The position numbers were made by a program, and so were the translations under genes. A stretch of 64,000 nucleotides of DNA, from positions 62,001-126,000 of the forward strand of contig JAHDES010000004.1 of NCBI GenBank assembly GCA_020628645.1, read 5' to 3'. This document shows positions 34,268-43,221 of the stretch, piece after piece (within the stretch, counting starts at the first letter, position 1; every line of letters begins with the position of its first letter). The notes beneath the pieces are model-generated. The model searched no databases. It was not told where the DNA came from and worked only from the letters and a program-made list of their open reading frames with translations. The stretch comes from Saprospiraceae bacterium (GTDB taxonomy: Bacteria; Bacteroidota; Bacteroidia; Chitinophagales; Saprospiraceae).

Positions 34268-37000
34268 ATGATGAACCTACGATTCATTTTTTTAAGTCTA
34301 TTTCTTAGTATCGGAAATTTACTTTCTGCCCAATTTGGTCAATCTTCTCTTCCAGATGGCTTTGTAGTGCAATGGGAAAGTACCAATTGGGATTTGCCTG
34401 TAGGACTTCTTTTTGATGAAGAAGGTACGATGTATGTTTGGGAAAAAGGAGGCAAAGTTTGGATGGTGAAAGATGGAGAACGATTAGCAACTCCTTTAAT
34501 TGATATTAGTGATGAAGTAGGTAATTTCGGTGATTTAGGCTTATTATCTTTTGTATTAGATCCAAATTTTAAAGAAAATGGTTATTTCTACTTGTATTAT
34601 GCGGTAGACCAGTACCACCTTCTAAATGCAGCTTCTCCTTCTTATGATGTAACCCAAAATACTTATTGGGATGCCTCCATAGCTAGAGTCACCCGCTATC
34701 AAGCTACGTCTAGTTCTAATTTTGAACAGGCAGACTTATCCAGCAGAAAAATATTAATTGGTGAAACGAAAGAAACTGGAATCCCTTTATTGTACACTTC
34801 ACATGGAGGAGGCACCTTATTATTTGGTTCGGATGGTTCTTTACTCATCACTACAGGCGATGGCTCTACTTGGAAAGGACAATATGTGGGAGAAGGGCCT
34901 CCTTATGATGCTGAATATGTACCTCAAGCATTTGAGTTAGATTTAATTCGTCCAGAAGAAGAAGTGGGGGCATTTCGTTCACAACTCATTAATAATTATA
35001 ATGGGAAAGTCTTACGTATTGATCCACAAACAGGTGAAGGCTTACCCTCTAATCCATTTTATTTAGAAGATGCGCCGTTTTCGCCTCAATCTGCTGTATG
35101 GGCTTTGGGTTTTCGGAATGCTTTTCGAGCCATTATGCGACCAAATTCAGGTACATCAAATGCAGAAAATGGCTTACCCGGAAGTATTTATGTAGCAGAT
35201 GTTGGAGAAGCCACTTGGGAGGAATTGAATGTGGTGACGACAGGCGGAAAAAATTATGGTTGGCCTAACTTTGAAGGGAATGATTATATTGAAAGTTACC
35301 ATTCTCAATTAAGATTTAATCGAGATTTGCCCAATCCCTTATTTGAAATGGATGGGTGTGAACAAGAATATTTCTATTTTCAAGATTTAATTCAACAACC
35401 CAATTTAAACCAAATCAACATTCCTCATCCTTGTAATGAAAATGAAGTCATCAGTTCTCAATATTCCTTTTTTCACGAACGCCCTGCACTTTCTTTTCCT
35501 CATGTAAATGTCTCACCTAGTATTCATACGGCTGGTTTTAATCAAGATGGAGAAGCGATAGATTTAACCATGGAAGATGCAGGTTTGTATGGTGAAAATA
35601 AATGGGTTCGAGGAAATGCAGGTGTACCTATCGGTTTTTATGAACCTACCATTTTTCCAGAAGAATATCAAAATAGGCTCTTTATGGCAGATTATGGGCA
35701 GGGCTGGATTAAGGTAATTGAGATGGATCTGAATGATCGTCCTTTGGGTGTACAAGAATTTTTTAAAGATACCATCAATATCGTTCATGGAGCGATTCAT
35801 CCTGTAGATGGAAGTATTTATTTCATTGATTTTCCAAGAGGCATTCGTAAGATCAGTTATGGTGAAAATGTTCCTCCGATTGCTATAGCAAGTGCTGATA
35901 TTAATTATGGTACAAGTCCATTAACGGTACAATTTGATGGTTCGGCTTCTTATGATCCATTAGAAGATTCGATCAATTATACGTGGGATTTTGGAGATGG
36001 GACAAGTTCAACTGAGATAAGTCCCACTCATACATTTACGAGTTCGTCTTCTGCACCTCAATCTTTTAGAGTAAGCTTGAGTGTGAACGATGAAGAAGGG
36101 GCCAGTAGTAGCGATGAACTTTTAATTTCGTTGAATAACACCCCTCCGAATGTTAATATCACTAGTCTTTCAGATGGAGATTTATATCCGATTAGTGGGT
36201 ATAGTGAATATAATTTGGAAGCTGAAGTGAATGATACAGAACATGGCGAAAATGAACTTTCTTATGCTTGGCAAACCTTTTTTCATCATAATACGCATTT
36301 CCATCCTGAACCAGTAGACTCCAATATTGCTACAACAACTTTAATTGATCCATCAGGTTGTGGAGATGAGATTTATTATTATCGCATTCGTTTGACGGTG
36401 ACGGATGCTGCTGGATTAGCTGCTTTTGATGAGGTAAAACTTTATCCAGATTGTGATGCTGATTTTGTGAAGGTATTAAATTTTAATGCCAATTTACAAG
36501 AAAATGAAGTCTGGTGTACTTGGACGAGTATTTCAGAACTGGATTTAGATTTTTACGAATTAGAGAAAAAAGGAGTCAATGGAGATTTCCAAGCTATCGC
36601 AAAAATAGAGGGAGAAAACATTCATGCTATTTTAACGGATTATCAATTTGTTGATCGTTCTCCTTTCTTAGGAAAAAACTTCTATCGCTTAAAAATGGTC
36701 AGCAATGATGGATTGATCGTTTATTCGCAAGTAAAAGAAATCATCTATTTTGACCCTGAAACAATCGTCATTTTCCCGAATCCAACTACAGGAGAAGCCC
36801 AAATCTTTTTTGAACATAGAACTGCCACCGCTTCTATGACGATTTATAATACCATTGGTCAAAAAATGCGTTTTTATCGTTGGGAAGATGATGATCTTAA
36901 AAATCGCGGAATTGATCTATCGGATTTACAAGCTGGCACTTATTTTTATGAAGTTGTCAATGGAAAACAAATTACATCTGGAAAAATAGTTATTCAATAA
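34268..37000 (+). CDS. Secreted PQQ-type sugar dehydrogenase with PKD domain and T9SS tail
   Basis: 910 residues. Signal peptide 1-22 (LLSAQ). Residues about 28-535 form a six-bladed propeller of the glucose/sorbosone dehydrogenase group: WDLPVGLLFDEEGTMYV at the start, the YTSHGGGTLLFGSDGSLLI stretch with the expected catalytic His, YNGKVLRIDP, and YVADVGEATWEELNVV. After it comes a PKD domain (about 540-620: FDGSASYDPLED, YTWDFGDGTSS), further Ig-like strands and a T9SS type A sorting domain (FPNPTTGEAQIF) ending at residue 910. It probably oxidises sugars at the surface or outside the cell. MMN leaves two possible starts, one codon apart. Confidence 0.86.
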   Translation: MMNLRFIFLSLFLSIGNLLSAQFGQSSLPDGFVVQWESTNWDLPVGLLFDEEGTMYVWEKGGKVWMVKDGERLATPLIDISDEVGNFGDLGLLSFVLDPNFKENGYFYLYYAVDQYHLLNAASPSYDVTQNTYWDASIARVTRYQATSSSNFEQADLSSRKILIGETKETGIPLLYTSHGGGTLLFGSDGSLLITTGDGSTWKGQYVGEGPPYDAEYVPQAFELDLIRPEEEVGAFRSQLINNYNGKVLRIDPQTGEGLPSNPFYLEDAPFSPQSAVWALGFRNAFRAIMRPNSGTSNAENGLPGSIYVADVGEATWEELNVVTTGGKNYGWPNFEGNDYIESYHSQLRFNRDLPNPLFEMDGCEQEYFYFQDLIQQPNLNQINIPHPCNENEVISSQYSFFHERPALSFPHVNVSPSIHTAGFNQDGEAIDLTMEDAGLYGENKWVRGNAGVPIGFYEPTIFPEEYQNRLFMADYGQGWIKVIEMDLNDRPLGVQEFFKDTINIVHGAIHPVDGSIYFIDFPRGIRKISYGENVPPIAIASADINYGTSPLTVQFDGSASYDPLEDSINYTWDFGDGTSSTEISPTHTFTSSSSAPQSFRVSLSVNDEEGASSSDELLISLNNTPPNVNITSLSDGDLYPISGYSEYNLEAEVNDTEHGENELSYAWQTFFHHNTHFHPEPVDSNIATTTLIDPSGCGDEIYYYRIRLTVTDAAGLAAFDEVKLYPDCDADFVKVLNFNANLQENEVWCTWTSISELDLDFYELEKKGVNGDFQAIAKIEGENIHAILTDYQFVDRSPFLGKNFYRLKMVSNDGLIVYSQVKEIIYFDPETIVIFPNPTTGEAQIFFEHRTATASMTIYNTIGQKMRFYRWEDDDLKNRGIDLSDLQAGTYFYEVVNGKQITSGKIVIQ

Positions 37001-37053
37001 AACACTTTTTACCAATATGGAATCGGCTCAAAATCGTATTTTATACAAAAAGT

Positions 37054-37188
37054 CTGTGTACAAGACAAAACTTAGAATAAGTGGTTCTTTTTAAGGGCAA
37101 CGCAATAAATTACGTTGGAATAAGTCCCGTTTCAAGGTGGTTTTAACCCCTTGCATCCTTCTAACAATTATTTTTGTCCTGTACACAG
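37054..37188 (-). mobile_element. MITE family A, copy 2 (with intact 9-bp target duplication)
   Basis: 135 bp in the reverse direction relative to copy 1. Ends are CTGTGTACAAGACAAAA and TTTTTGTCCTGTACACAG. It is flanked by a perfect 9-bp direct repeat ACAAAAAGT (37045-37053 and 37189-37197), the footprint of a transposition event. The right end reaches into the pseudouridine synthase gene. Confidence 0.93.
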
Positions 37189-37772
37189 ACAAAAAGTAAT
37201 TTCTTGAGACCACTTTGATCTATTTCACGTATTTCTCCAATTGTCATCTTTTCCAAACATAGTTGCTCAATTTGTGTTCGCACCAATCGTAAAACAGGAA
37301 AGCCCACCTTAGCACACATCCGTCGTACTTGTCGATTTTTACCTTCCGTAAGTGTAAGTCTCAACCAAGTAGTTGGAATATTCGCCCGAAAACGAATAGG
37401 AGGATTTCGTTCTGGAAGATCAGGAGTTTCTTTTAATAGTTTCACTTGAGCAGGTAAGGTCAGATAGTCCTTTTTATTGACTCGTATTGTCACGCCATCT
37501 CGTAAAGCTTGCAAATGTTTTTCGGTAGGAATACCCTCCACTTGTACTAAATAGGTTCGTTGATGTTTAAATTTTGGATCAAGTAATTGATGCGTCAATT
37601 TCTTATCATTAGTAATGATTAATAAGCCTTCACTGTCTTTATCTAATCGACCTACAGGATACACATCTTTCGGAAAATCATTTAAGTCTGCCAAAGTCAA
37701 ATGCGTAGGAACTTCTTTGGTAAATTGGCTCAAGTACCCAAAGGGTTTATAAATAATAAAGTAGCTAAACAT
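37161..37772 (-). CDS. RluE-like rRNA pseudouridine synthase with a MITE-encoded C-terminus
   Basis: 203 residues from the ATG at 37770-37772 ([10 protein letters not shown]). This is a large-subunit rRNA pseudouridine synthase of the RsuA/RluB/E/F family, with catalytic D44 in GRLDKDSEG and the motif [11 protein letters not shown] near the end. There is no S4 domain, as in RluE. The last residues, CVQDKNNC, and the stop are read from the inserted MITE; without it the frame would read GLKKLLFV and then TAA. The catalytic core is complete, so it is probably still active. The exact target uridine cannot be told from the sequence. Confidence 0.85.
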   Translation of the reverse strand: MFSYFIIYKPFGYLSQFTKEVPTHLTLADLNDFPKDVYPVGRLDKDSEGLLIITNDKKLTHQLLDPKFKHQRTYLVQVEGIPTEKHLQALRDGVTIRVNKKDYLTLPAQVKLLKETPDLPERNPPIRFRANIPTTWLRLTLTEGKNRQVRRMCAKVGFPVLRLVRTQIEQLCLEKMTIGEIREIDQSGLKKLLFVCVQDKNNC

Positions 37773-38091
37773 AAATATAAGGATCAATATCTAGTCAAAA
37801 ATAAGGAAAAATAAATAGTCACATCTACGTAAAAAATGAATAAAAATTACCTCCATCTTTACATTGTAATTCTTGTGAAAGCTGTATAGCTGGACTGATT
37901 ACCGACTAGTCTTATCTCATCCATCTACACCCTATTATCCCTGTACTACAGTAGGAAATCATTCCTATTGACATTGGATAGTAGAGCTTCTACACAGGAG
38001 TGGTTTATTATTGTCAAAGGAAAATTACTGCAGTCATTTTCATGCAATTGTAACAAATCGAAATCTTTTTTTCAATTAAAAATTTACAATC
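37773..38091. other. Gap before the leader-peptide gene
   Basis: 319 bases without a convincing gene. It holds the 5' region of the pseudouridine synthase and, toward the right end, GCAGTCATTTTCAT (38032-38045), shared with the repeat-rich gap near 28719. A promoter for the peptide gene was not recognised with certainty. Confidence 0.4.
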
Positions 38092-38238
38092 ATGAAAGTA
38101 CAAGTCAAAAAAAATGGTCAAAGTCAAATTTCAAAAATCCAACAATTTGCACAGCAGCAATTAGACGATCAATCTTTACAACATATAAAAGGTGGATCTG
38201 CTGATATTATTATTGGTGATGATATTATTCAAGAATAA
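38092..38238 (+). CDS. Small secreted peptide with a double-glycine leader
   Basis: 48 residues. The leader has LDDQSLQHIKGG, the L-x5-L-x2-I-x-GG type pattern cut by C39-peptidase ABC exporters, with GG at 34-35. The remaining core is SADIIIGDDIIQE, 13 residues, acidic and without Cys, Ser/Thr clusters or aromatic residues. So it is not an obvious lanthipeptide; it may be a signal peptide or an unmodified bacteriocin-like peptide. No peptidase-type exporter or modifying enzyme is nearby. A hairpin terminator follows at 38294. It is too short for routine gene finders. Confidence 0.6.
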   Translation: MKVQVKKNGQSQISKIQQFAQQQLDDQSLQHIKGGSADIIIGDDIIQE

Positions 38239-38293
38239 CTCAATTTTAAAAAAAATTGACAAATTATTGATTTATAATTATCTATAATTTATG

Positions 38294-38332
38294 TGTGGTG
38301 GTTTATTCAACAATAGGCCACTACATTTTTTT
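38294..38332 (+). terminator. Terminator of the leader-peptide gene
   Basis: TGTGGTGG (38294-38301) pairs with CCACTACA (38318-38325), one mismatch, loop of 16 bases, then a T-run of seven. It overlaps the end of the converging gene. Confidence 0.6.
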
Positions 38333-39727
38333 ATATAGGCTAATTTCTTTTTCCAACCAATGTCGAAATGATAAATGTTTACAGTTTTCAAATCTAATTA
38401 ATAATTCTTCTTGTGATATTTGTTTTTTTACTAATATCTCAACAAATAATGCAAAATTATCGCAAGACTTTTTCAGGCGATCATGCAATTTACATTTCTT
38501 AGCAAATCTTTTTAAGGATCTACATTGAGATAATAAAAAAAGTATATCATCAGGTATTGTCCTATAATAGGATCGAATTAATAAGGTTTTCACTCTATAT
38601 TTATGACGATCATCAACAAAATCGACAATTGATAAATAATCAATAGTAGCGGTATAATCTTCTTCTTCAAAAGCAACGATAGCATTAGCTAAAGCAACAA
38701 AATTAGATCTTATCTTTAATTCACTATGTGACTCAAATTGTTTTATTACTTCTTTAGTTTTATCATAATGCTGTAATTTACATAGCGAAATAATGTAATT
38801 TAATAATTTGTCTACGCTCAAATTAGCAAATTCAAAAGCAGCATTATCAAAACCAATTCGATAAAGATTAGTTACTTTTTCATATATTTCTAATTTGATT
38901 TGCTTATAATATGAAAAGATAAAATTGAGTAAATAAGTGATCATTGCATACAAATCTTTCTTATTCAAATATGCCGCATTTTCTTCTAATGTGTGGTATA
39001 ATTTTTCAAAATGATATTCTGAATTTGTCTTTACCAATTGATAGAGATAATAATACAAATGGACGATGGGTTCTTTTTCATATTTTTCTAATAAATTCTC
39101 ATCGAAATGATACATTAATTCATCCTCCGCATCCACCATTCGCAACTGTTTTCTATTGAGTAGTTCTGTTGCAAACTTCAGCTTTGAGGTGAGTGTAAAT
39201 AGTTCTAAATTTTTTAAACATTTCCTTATATTATCGACTCCTGTGGTATATTTATAGTTATACATAGATTGAAATTCTAAGTCATACGCTTGAATTTTTT
39301 TAAAATATAAATTAGCATCTTTTTGTTCTTCTTGCTCCAATTTTTTTTGATAGTTGATGGTGCGATTACTAGCTTGATGTTCTAAGCCTAATTCTGCTAA
39401 TTTATTAATCCATATTAATTCAAATTCATCCGAATTTGTTTTTACAGCTTGAAAAATCAAAAACTCTTTCAACCTTAAATGAAGATCAGAAAATGTATTG
39501 CTAACATTAGGATTGGCTTGAGTAGGAAGCTGCTTGAGTAATCTCTTTTGAATATGCGAAAAATCTAATTGCTGATCTAAATCTTTTGAAAAATCCATGC
39601 GATCAACGATTTGCAACAAAGCATATGCTGTGGTTTGTCTTGGATACAAAGTACGATAATGCGTTTTGAAAGCTCGCCGTTCTTTTTTAGACAAGGTAGC
39701 GTAAATAGAAATAAAGTTATTTTTCAT
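38321..39727 (-). CDS. All-helical protein of unknown function
   Basis: 468 residues. No signal peptide and no membrane helix. The start (FISIYATLSKKERRAFKTHYRT) and the many helix pairs with TPR-like spacing (about 200-400: ANAIVAFEEEDYTATIDYLS) show an alpha-helical repeat protein. Similar proteins are found in multiple copies in Saprospiria-like genomes as far as I recall; no function is known. Its start faces the small HTH gene across a 245-base, very AT-rich gap, so the two may share regulatory DNA. It converges with the leader-peptide gene. It may or may not belong with the CHAT/STAND locus. Confidence 0.68.
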   Translation of the reverse strand: MKNNFISIYATLSKKERRAFKTHYRTLYPRQTTAYALLQIVDRMDFSKDLDQQLDFSHIQKRLLKQLPTQANPNVSNTFSDLHLRLKEFLIFQAVKTNSDEFELIWINKLAELGLEHQASNRTINYQKKLEQEEQKDANLYFKKIQAYDLEFQSMYNYKYTTGVDNIRKCLKNLELFTLTSKLKFATELLNRKQLRMVDAEDELMYHFDENLLEKYEKEPIVHLYYYLYQLVKTNSEYHFEKLYHTLEENAAYLNKKDLYAMITYLLNFIFSYYKQIKLEIYEKVTNLYRIGFDNAAFEFANLSVDKLLNYIISLCKLQHYDKTKEVIKQFESHSELKIRSNFVALANAIVAFEEEDYTATIDYLSIVDFVDDRHKYRVKTLLIRSYYRTIPDDILFLLSQCRSLKRFAKKCKLHDRLKKSCDNFALFVEILVKKQISQEELLIRFENCKHLSFRHWLEKEISLYKKM

Positions 39728-39972
39728 TTAAAAAGTGGTGAAAAAATCTAAAAACAACTGCAATATAACAAAAAAATTATTTTTACACAAATCACTAAAA
39801 ACCAATTTATTATAAATAATAATTATAAAATACTGCAAATCAATATAAATAATAACAAAATATTTTTATGGTGATAAATGGTGAAAATTGGCTCAATGTT
39901 TTCCTTTCTTATGTTCAATTTTGTAAACAAGTTGATACAAAGGAAAAATGTGGTTCAACAAATTAAAGTAGT

Positions 39973-40293
39973 ATGGAAATAAATCAAAGAAAACAAGTAT
40001 TGGATAGTTTCCAACAATATTTATTACAACAATTCGAGTTGTATTGTCAAAAACATAGTCTTGTTAAGGACGAGCAAGGAATTATCAATTTTATCATTGA
40101 TAAAGACTTAATTCCTACGGTCAATTTGTATCAATTCACCGTGATTGAAGAATATGAAAAAATAAGTAATACTTCTTCCCTTAAAAAGACAAGAATTGTA
40201 GAATTGATCGCAGATAAATACAATATCTCTGAACGAACAGTTTGGAATATTTTGAAGAAAGCAGAGCGAAAAAAGTCTTCAACTAGTAATTAA
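39973..40293 (+). CDS. Small HTH protein at the head of the CHAT/STAND locus
   Basis: 106 residues. The N-terminal two thirds are helical (QVLDSFQQYLLQQFELY, IINFIIDKDLIPTVNLYQF). The end has KKTRIVELIADKYNISERTVW, a clear helix-turn-helix of the kind that reads DNA in simple regulators. It has no sensor domain. A hairpin follows (40367-40416), and the five-gene CHAT/STAND run begins 209 bases later, so it is the best candidate for its regulator. The function is inferred from position and fold. Confidence 0.7.
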   Translation: MEINQRKQVLDSFQQYLLQQFELYCQKHSLVKDEQGIINFIIDKDLIPTVNLYQFTVIEEYEKISNTSSLKKTRIVELIADKYNISERTVWNILKKAERKKSSTSN

Positions 40294-40366
40294 AAAATAA
40301 CAAAAAAGAATACGACAATATAAACACAAACTTATCCAAGAAGAAAAAACACGCTTTTAAATTATG

Positions 40367-40416
40367 CCGTAAATATTTTTTCTCAACTCATAGGAAATCA
40401 CTATTTACGGTTTTTT
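40367..40416 (+). terminator. Hairpin with T-run after the HTH gene
   Basis: CCGTAAATA (40367-40375) pairs perfectly with TATTTACGG (40402-40410), with a long 26-base loop, followed by six T. It may end the HTH transcript or attenuate read-through into the operon. Confidence 0.6.
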
Positions 40417-40502
40417 AAAAAGATTAAAACAACAATATACACCCAATAAATGATACTGTAAGTTCAATTAATTTTAGATTACTACATACGAAAAACCAAA
40501 CC

Positions 40503-43166
40503 ATGAGATACAACCGCTATCTACTTTTCTCTACAGCACTTTTATTACTTTCGTTATCATTAATAACATGTGTTAAAGATGATCTTCTTGACGAAAACAA
40601 TAATCTCCTACTCAAAAGTTTTCCTGAGATATATGATGTAAAAAGCGTAATCAGTTCTTCGACTGAAGCTGCCATTTCATTTAAAGTTAGAGATGTAGTT
40701 AAAAATGATCCCATAATTGAGCAGATCATAGAATATTCTCTACTTGATAATCCAACCACAATAAAACGTGATACCCTTTCTTATGCTATAGACCCAAACA
40801 ACTACAACAAAACATATACGTACGTAATAACAGACTTAGAAGTAGGTACAAAGTATAAATATAACTTTATACTTAAAACCGAAAAACAACTGGATACAGA
40901 GCAAGAAGAGGTCAATACATTTACATTTATAAATGATGATTACATCTTTGAAACTTTTCAACTAAATATAATTCTTGACACTATCATTGAATTTGAATCA
41001 CAGCTTAAGGCCACTGTATTTGGAAGAATTGAAGATTATGATGACCTGAAATTAGGGGAATTAGGTGATACATTGATCTTTGAGTGGTTGGAGATTGATA
41101 ATATAAATAACTCTAACATAAAAGAAGTAAAATTGCATGAAAGCAATTTTACAGATGGCAATTTTAGTGCTGATTTTGTGTATTACGATTTTTCCAAAAC
41201 CTACAAATTAAGGGCTTGTATCAACTATAATGATCAGAAGGTTTGCTCTGTTTCCAGTATAGATCAAGGCAAAGTATTTCAATCTGAATCGGAGGGGGAT
41301 TTTTGGGTCGATATTTCAGAATTACCCGTTTTAGATGATAATTTAAATATCACTATAGGACAGGATATTAATACTCTTAAACTACCCCATGAGGGAGCAG
41401 TTAGCTTTAAAGAAAAAGGCATCAATTATGTCGGTTTAGGCAAAAGAGGCTCTACCTATCAAAACACTTTTTTTACGTATAATCCGACTAAAAATTTTTG
41501 GGAACAAGCAGCAGTAGATTTCCCAGGGGATGCAAGAGCCTATGCCACTGTATTTAATAAAGGTGGAACTACTTATGTTGGAGGAGGATGTAAGGATTGT
41601 GATGCCTATGAGGATTTCCTTGATGAGAATAAAAACCACATCAAAACACTCACTTCACTAAAAGATTTTGAGAACAACATTTTCATTGATTTTTATCCTT
41701 ATAATGGATCAACAGGAGATAAAATAAATCTACCTACTCCTCTCTTAGCAGCTTATGGAGTAAATAACTATGTAGGAGGAGGACTTAAGATGGTATATAA
41801 AGAAGGAAACATTAACTATGGGAATAATGAAAACTATGAGAATAATCAAATAGACCCCGGAGAATGGCATGACTTGAATGAAAATGGTAAGCCAGATTAT
41901 TATCATAGACCTGAAAGTATGTTTGATCTTGATAATCTACTGCAAGATGTGACTATTGAAAACGATAAAATAAAAATTCCTTTTTGTAAGGAATGCGTTG
42001 GTAGTGATCCGTGTGGTGAATCGGATTTATTGGATGCATACTTATATTTTGATATTTCTAAAGATTCTATTAATGGAAGAGAATTTAAATCTTACAATAA
42101 TCTTATTCTTAAAGTTGATGATAAAGGCACACTAAATGAATTTTCATTAGTTGATAATGGAAGTATTAGTATACAGGAGGATAATTGTTCTTGCAACTCT
42201 TCTATCCCTAACTTTCATTTTACCTATCATCTCACTTTAGACAATCCTATAGAAAAGATAATCTGGAAAGATCGAAATAATAATGGTGTTATAAATATTA
42301 ACATGGTAAAGGAATGTTCAGAGTTATTTACAATGAATATGAACGATACAATTACTGATTTAACTTTTTTGGAAAATACTAATTCAATAGAATTTCTTGA
42401 TGGGGAAGACAAAGTTATTTTTTCTAGGGCAGGAGAATTTGAAAATGGTGTAAATATATTTGACGCTGTAATAAAAGATCTCACTACTTCCTTAGGTACT
42501 TTATGGATAGATAAAGATGGAAATGGAAATGATTTAGTAAGTTATGACGAACTATATATAAACAATAACAATAATGAAATAGACCCACAACAATCCCAAA
42601 CACCAGAATTCTGGACAGAATGGATAGAAACAAATGGCAATACTTATCCTGACGAAATATACAACACCTTTTATGTAAATGACACTTTAACTTTAATAAA
42701 TGCCTCAGGCAATTCAACAACTTCTATGTCTATTAATCAAAGATATGCTCCCACAATATGGAATTTAAAAGATGGTCGCACTTATATGATAGCTGGAGGA
42801 AATTCTGCTCCAATTAGTGATAAAGACCAACCCAATAGAATATTAAAATGGAATGGCACGCAATGGATAATGAACGGCATCGTAACACCTGAAAGCTTTG
42901 AAGATCGTGTTCACAGCTTTAGTTTCGTCATTAATGGTAAGGCGTATGTAGGGGGTGGAGAAGGCGTAAATGGTAAAAGCGTAAATTTTGATTTATGGCA
43001 ATTTGATCCTGATGCTTCTATGAACAACTTTAAAGAAGTTACAGGATGTGGTGTTAGTCGCCTCAGTAAAGGGGTTGGTTTTTCCGCAGATGGCAAAGGT
43101 TATGTTTTGGGTATTAATGAAGAAGGTGAACTTCAATTTTGGGCCTACATACCTCCTATTCCTTAA
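40503..43166 (+). CDS. Kelch-repeat lipoprotein, probably on the cell surface
   Basis: 887 residues. Lipoprotein-type start MRYNRYLLFSTALLLLSLSL then ITC (Cys23), followed by VKDDLLDEN: Lys-Asp-Asp at +3 to +5 fits the surface-export signature of Bacteroidota lipoproteins. Next is a fibronectin-III-like part (about 40-150) and Kelch-type blades, clearest at about 300-370 (INYVGLGKRG, TYVGGG) and 755-885 (RTYMIAGGNSAP, KAYVGGGEGVN, KGYVLG). In between lie long, poorly conserved Asp/Asn-rich stretches. It is the first gene of the five-gene run. It would display a propeller to the outside, as a sensor or a binding protein. Confidence 0.78.
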   Translation: MRYNRYLLFSTALLLLSLSLITCVKDDLLDENNNLLLKSFPEIYDVKSVISSSTEAAISFKVRDVVKNDPIIEQIIEYSLLDNPTTIKRDTLSYAIDPNNYNKTYTYVITDLEVGTKYKYNFILKTEKQLDTEQEEVNTFTFINDDYIFETFQLNIILDTIIEFESQLKATVFGRIEDYDDLKLGELGDTLIFEWLEIDNINNSNIKEVKLHESNFTDGNFSADFVYYDFSKTYKLRACINYNDQKVCSVSSIDQGKVFQSESEGDFWVDISELPVLDDNLNITIGQDINTLKLPHEGAVSFKEKGINYVGLGKRGSTYQNTFFTYNPTKNFWEQAAVDFPGDARAYATVFNKGGTTYVGGGCKDCDAYEDFLDENKNHIKTLTSLKDFENNIFIDFYPYNGSTGDKINLPTPLLAAYGVNNYVGGGLKMVYKEGNINYGNNENYENNQIDPGEWHDLNENGKPDYYHRPESMFDLDNLLQDVTIENDKIKIPFCKECVGSDPCGESDLLDAYLYFDISKDSINGREFKSYNNLILKVDDKGTLNEFSLVDNGSISIQEDNCSCNSSIPNFHFTYHLTLDNPIEKIIWKDRNNNGVININMVKECSELFTMNMNDTITDLTFLENTNSIEFLDGEDKVIFSRAGEFENGVNIFDAVIKDLTTSLGTLWIDKDGNGNDLVSYDELYINNNNNEIDPQQSQTPEFWTEWIETNGNTYPDEIYNTFYVNDTLTLINASGNSTTSMSINQRYAPTIWNLKDGRTYMIAGGNSAPISDKDQPNRILKWNGTQWIMNGIVTPESFEDRVHSFSFVINGKAYVGGGEGVNGKSVNFDLWQFDPDASMNNFKEVTGCGVSRLSKGVGFSADGKGYVLGINEEGELQFWAYIPPIP

Positions 43167-43221
43167 CAATTCTATTATTAAGATCAAACTAAACGATAAA
43201 CCTCATTTAATTAAAAGGAAA

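Noticed and set aside
43048-43221. A longer start for the exported protein at 43222.
   Set aside because: It would overlap the end of the Kelch lipoprotein gene by over 100 bases and hide the clear signal peptide at 43222.
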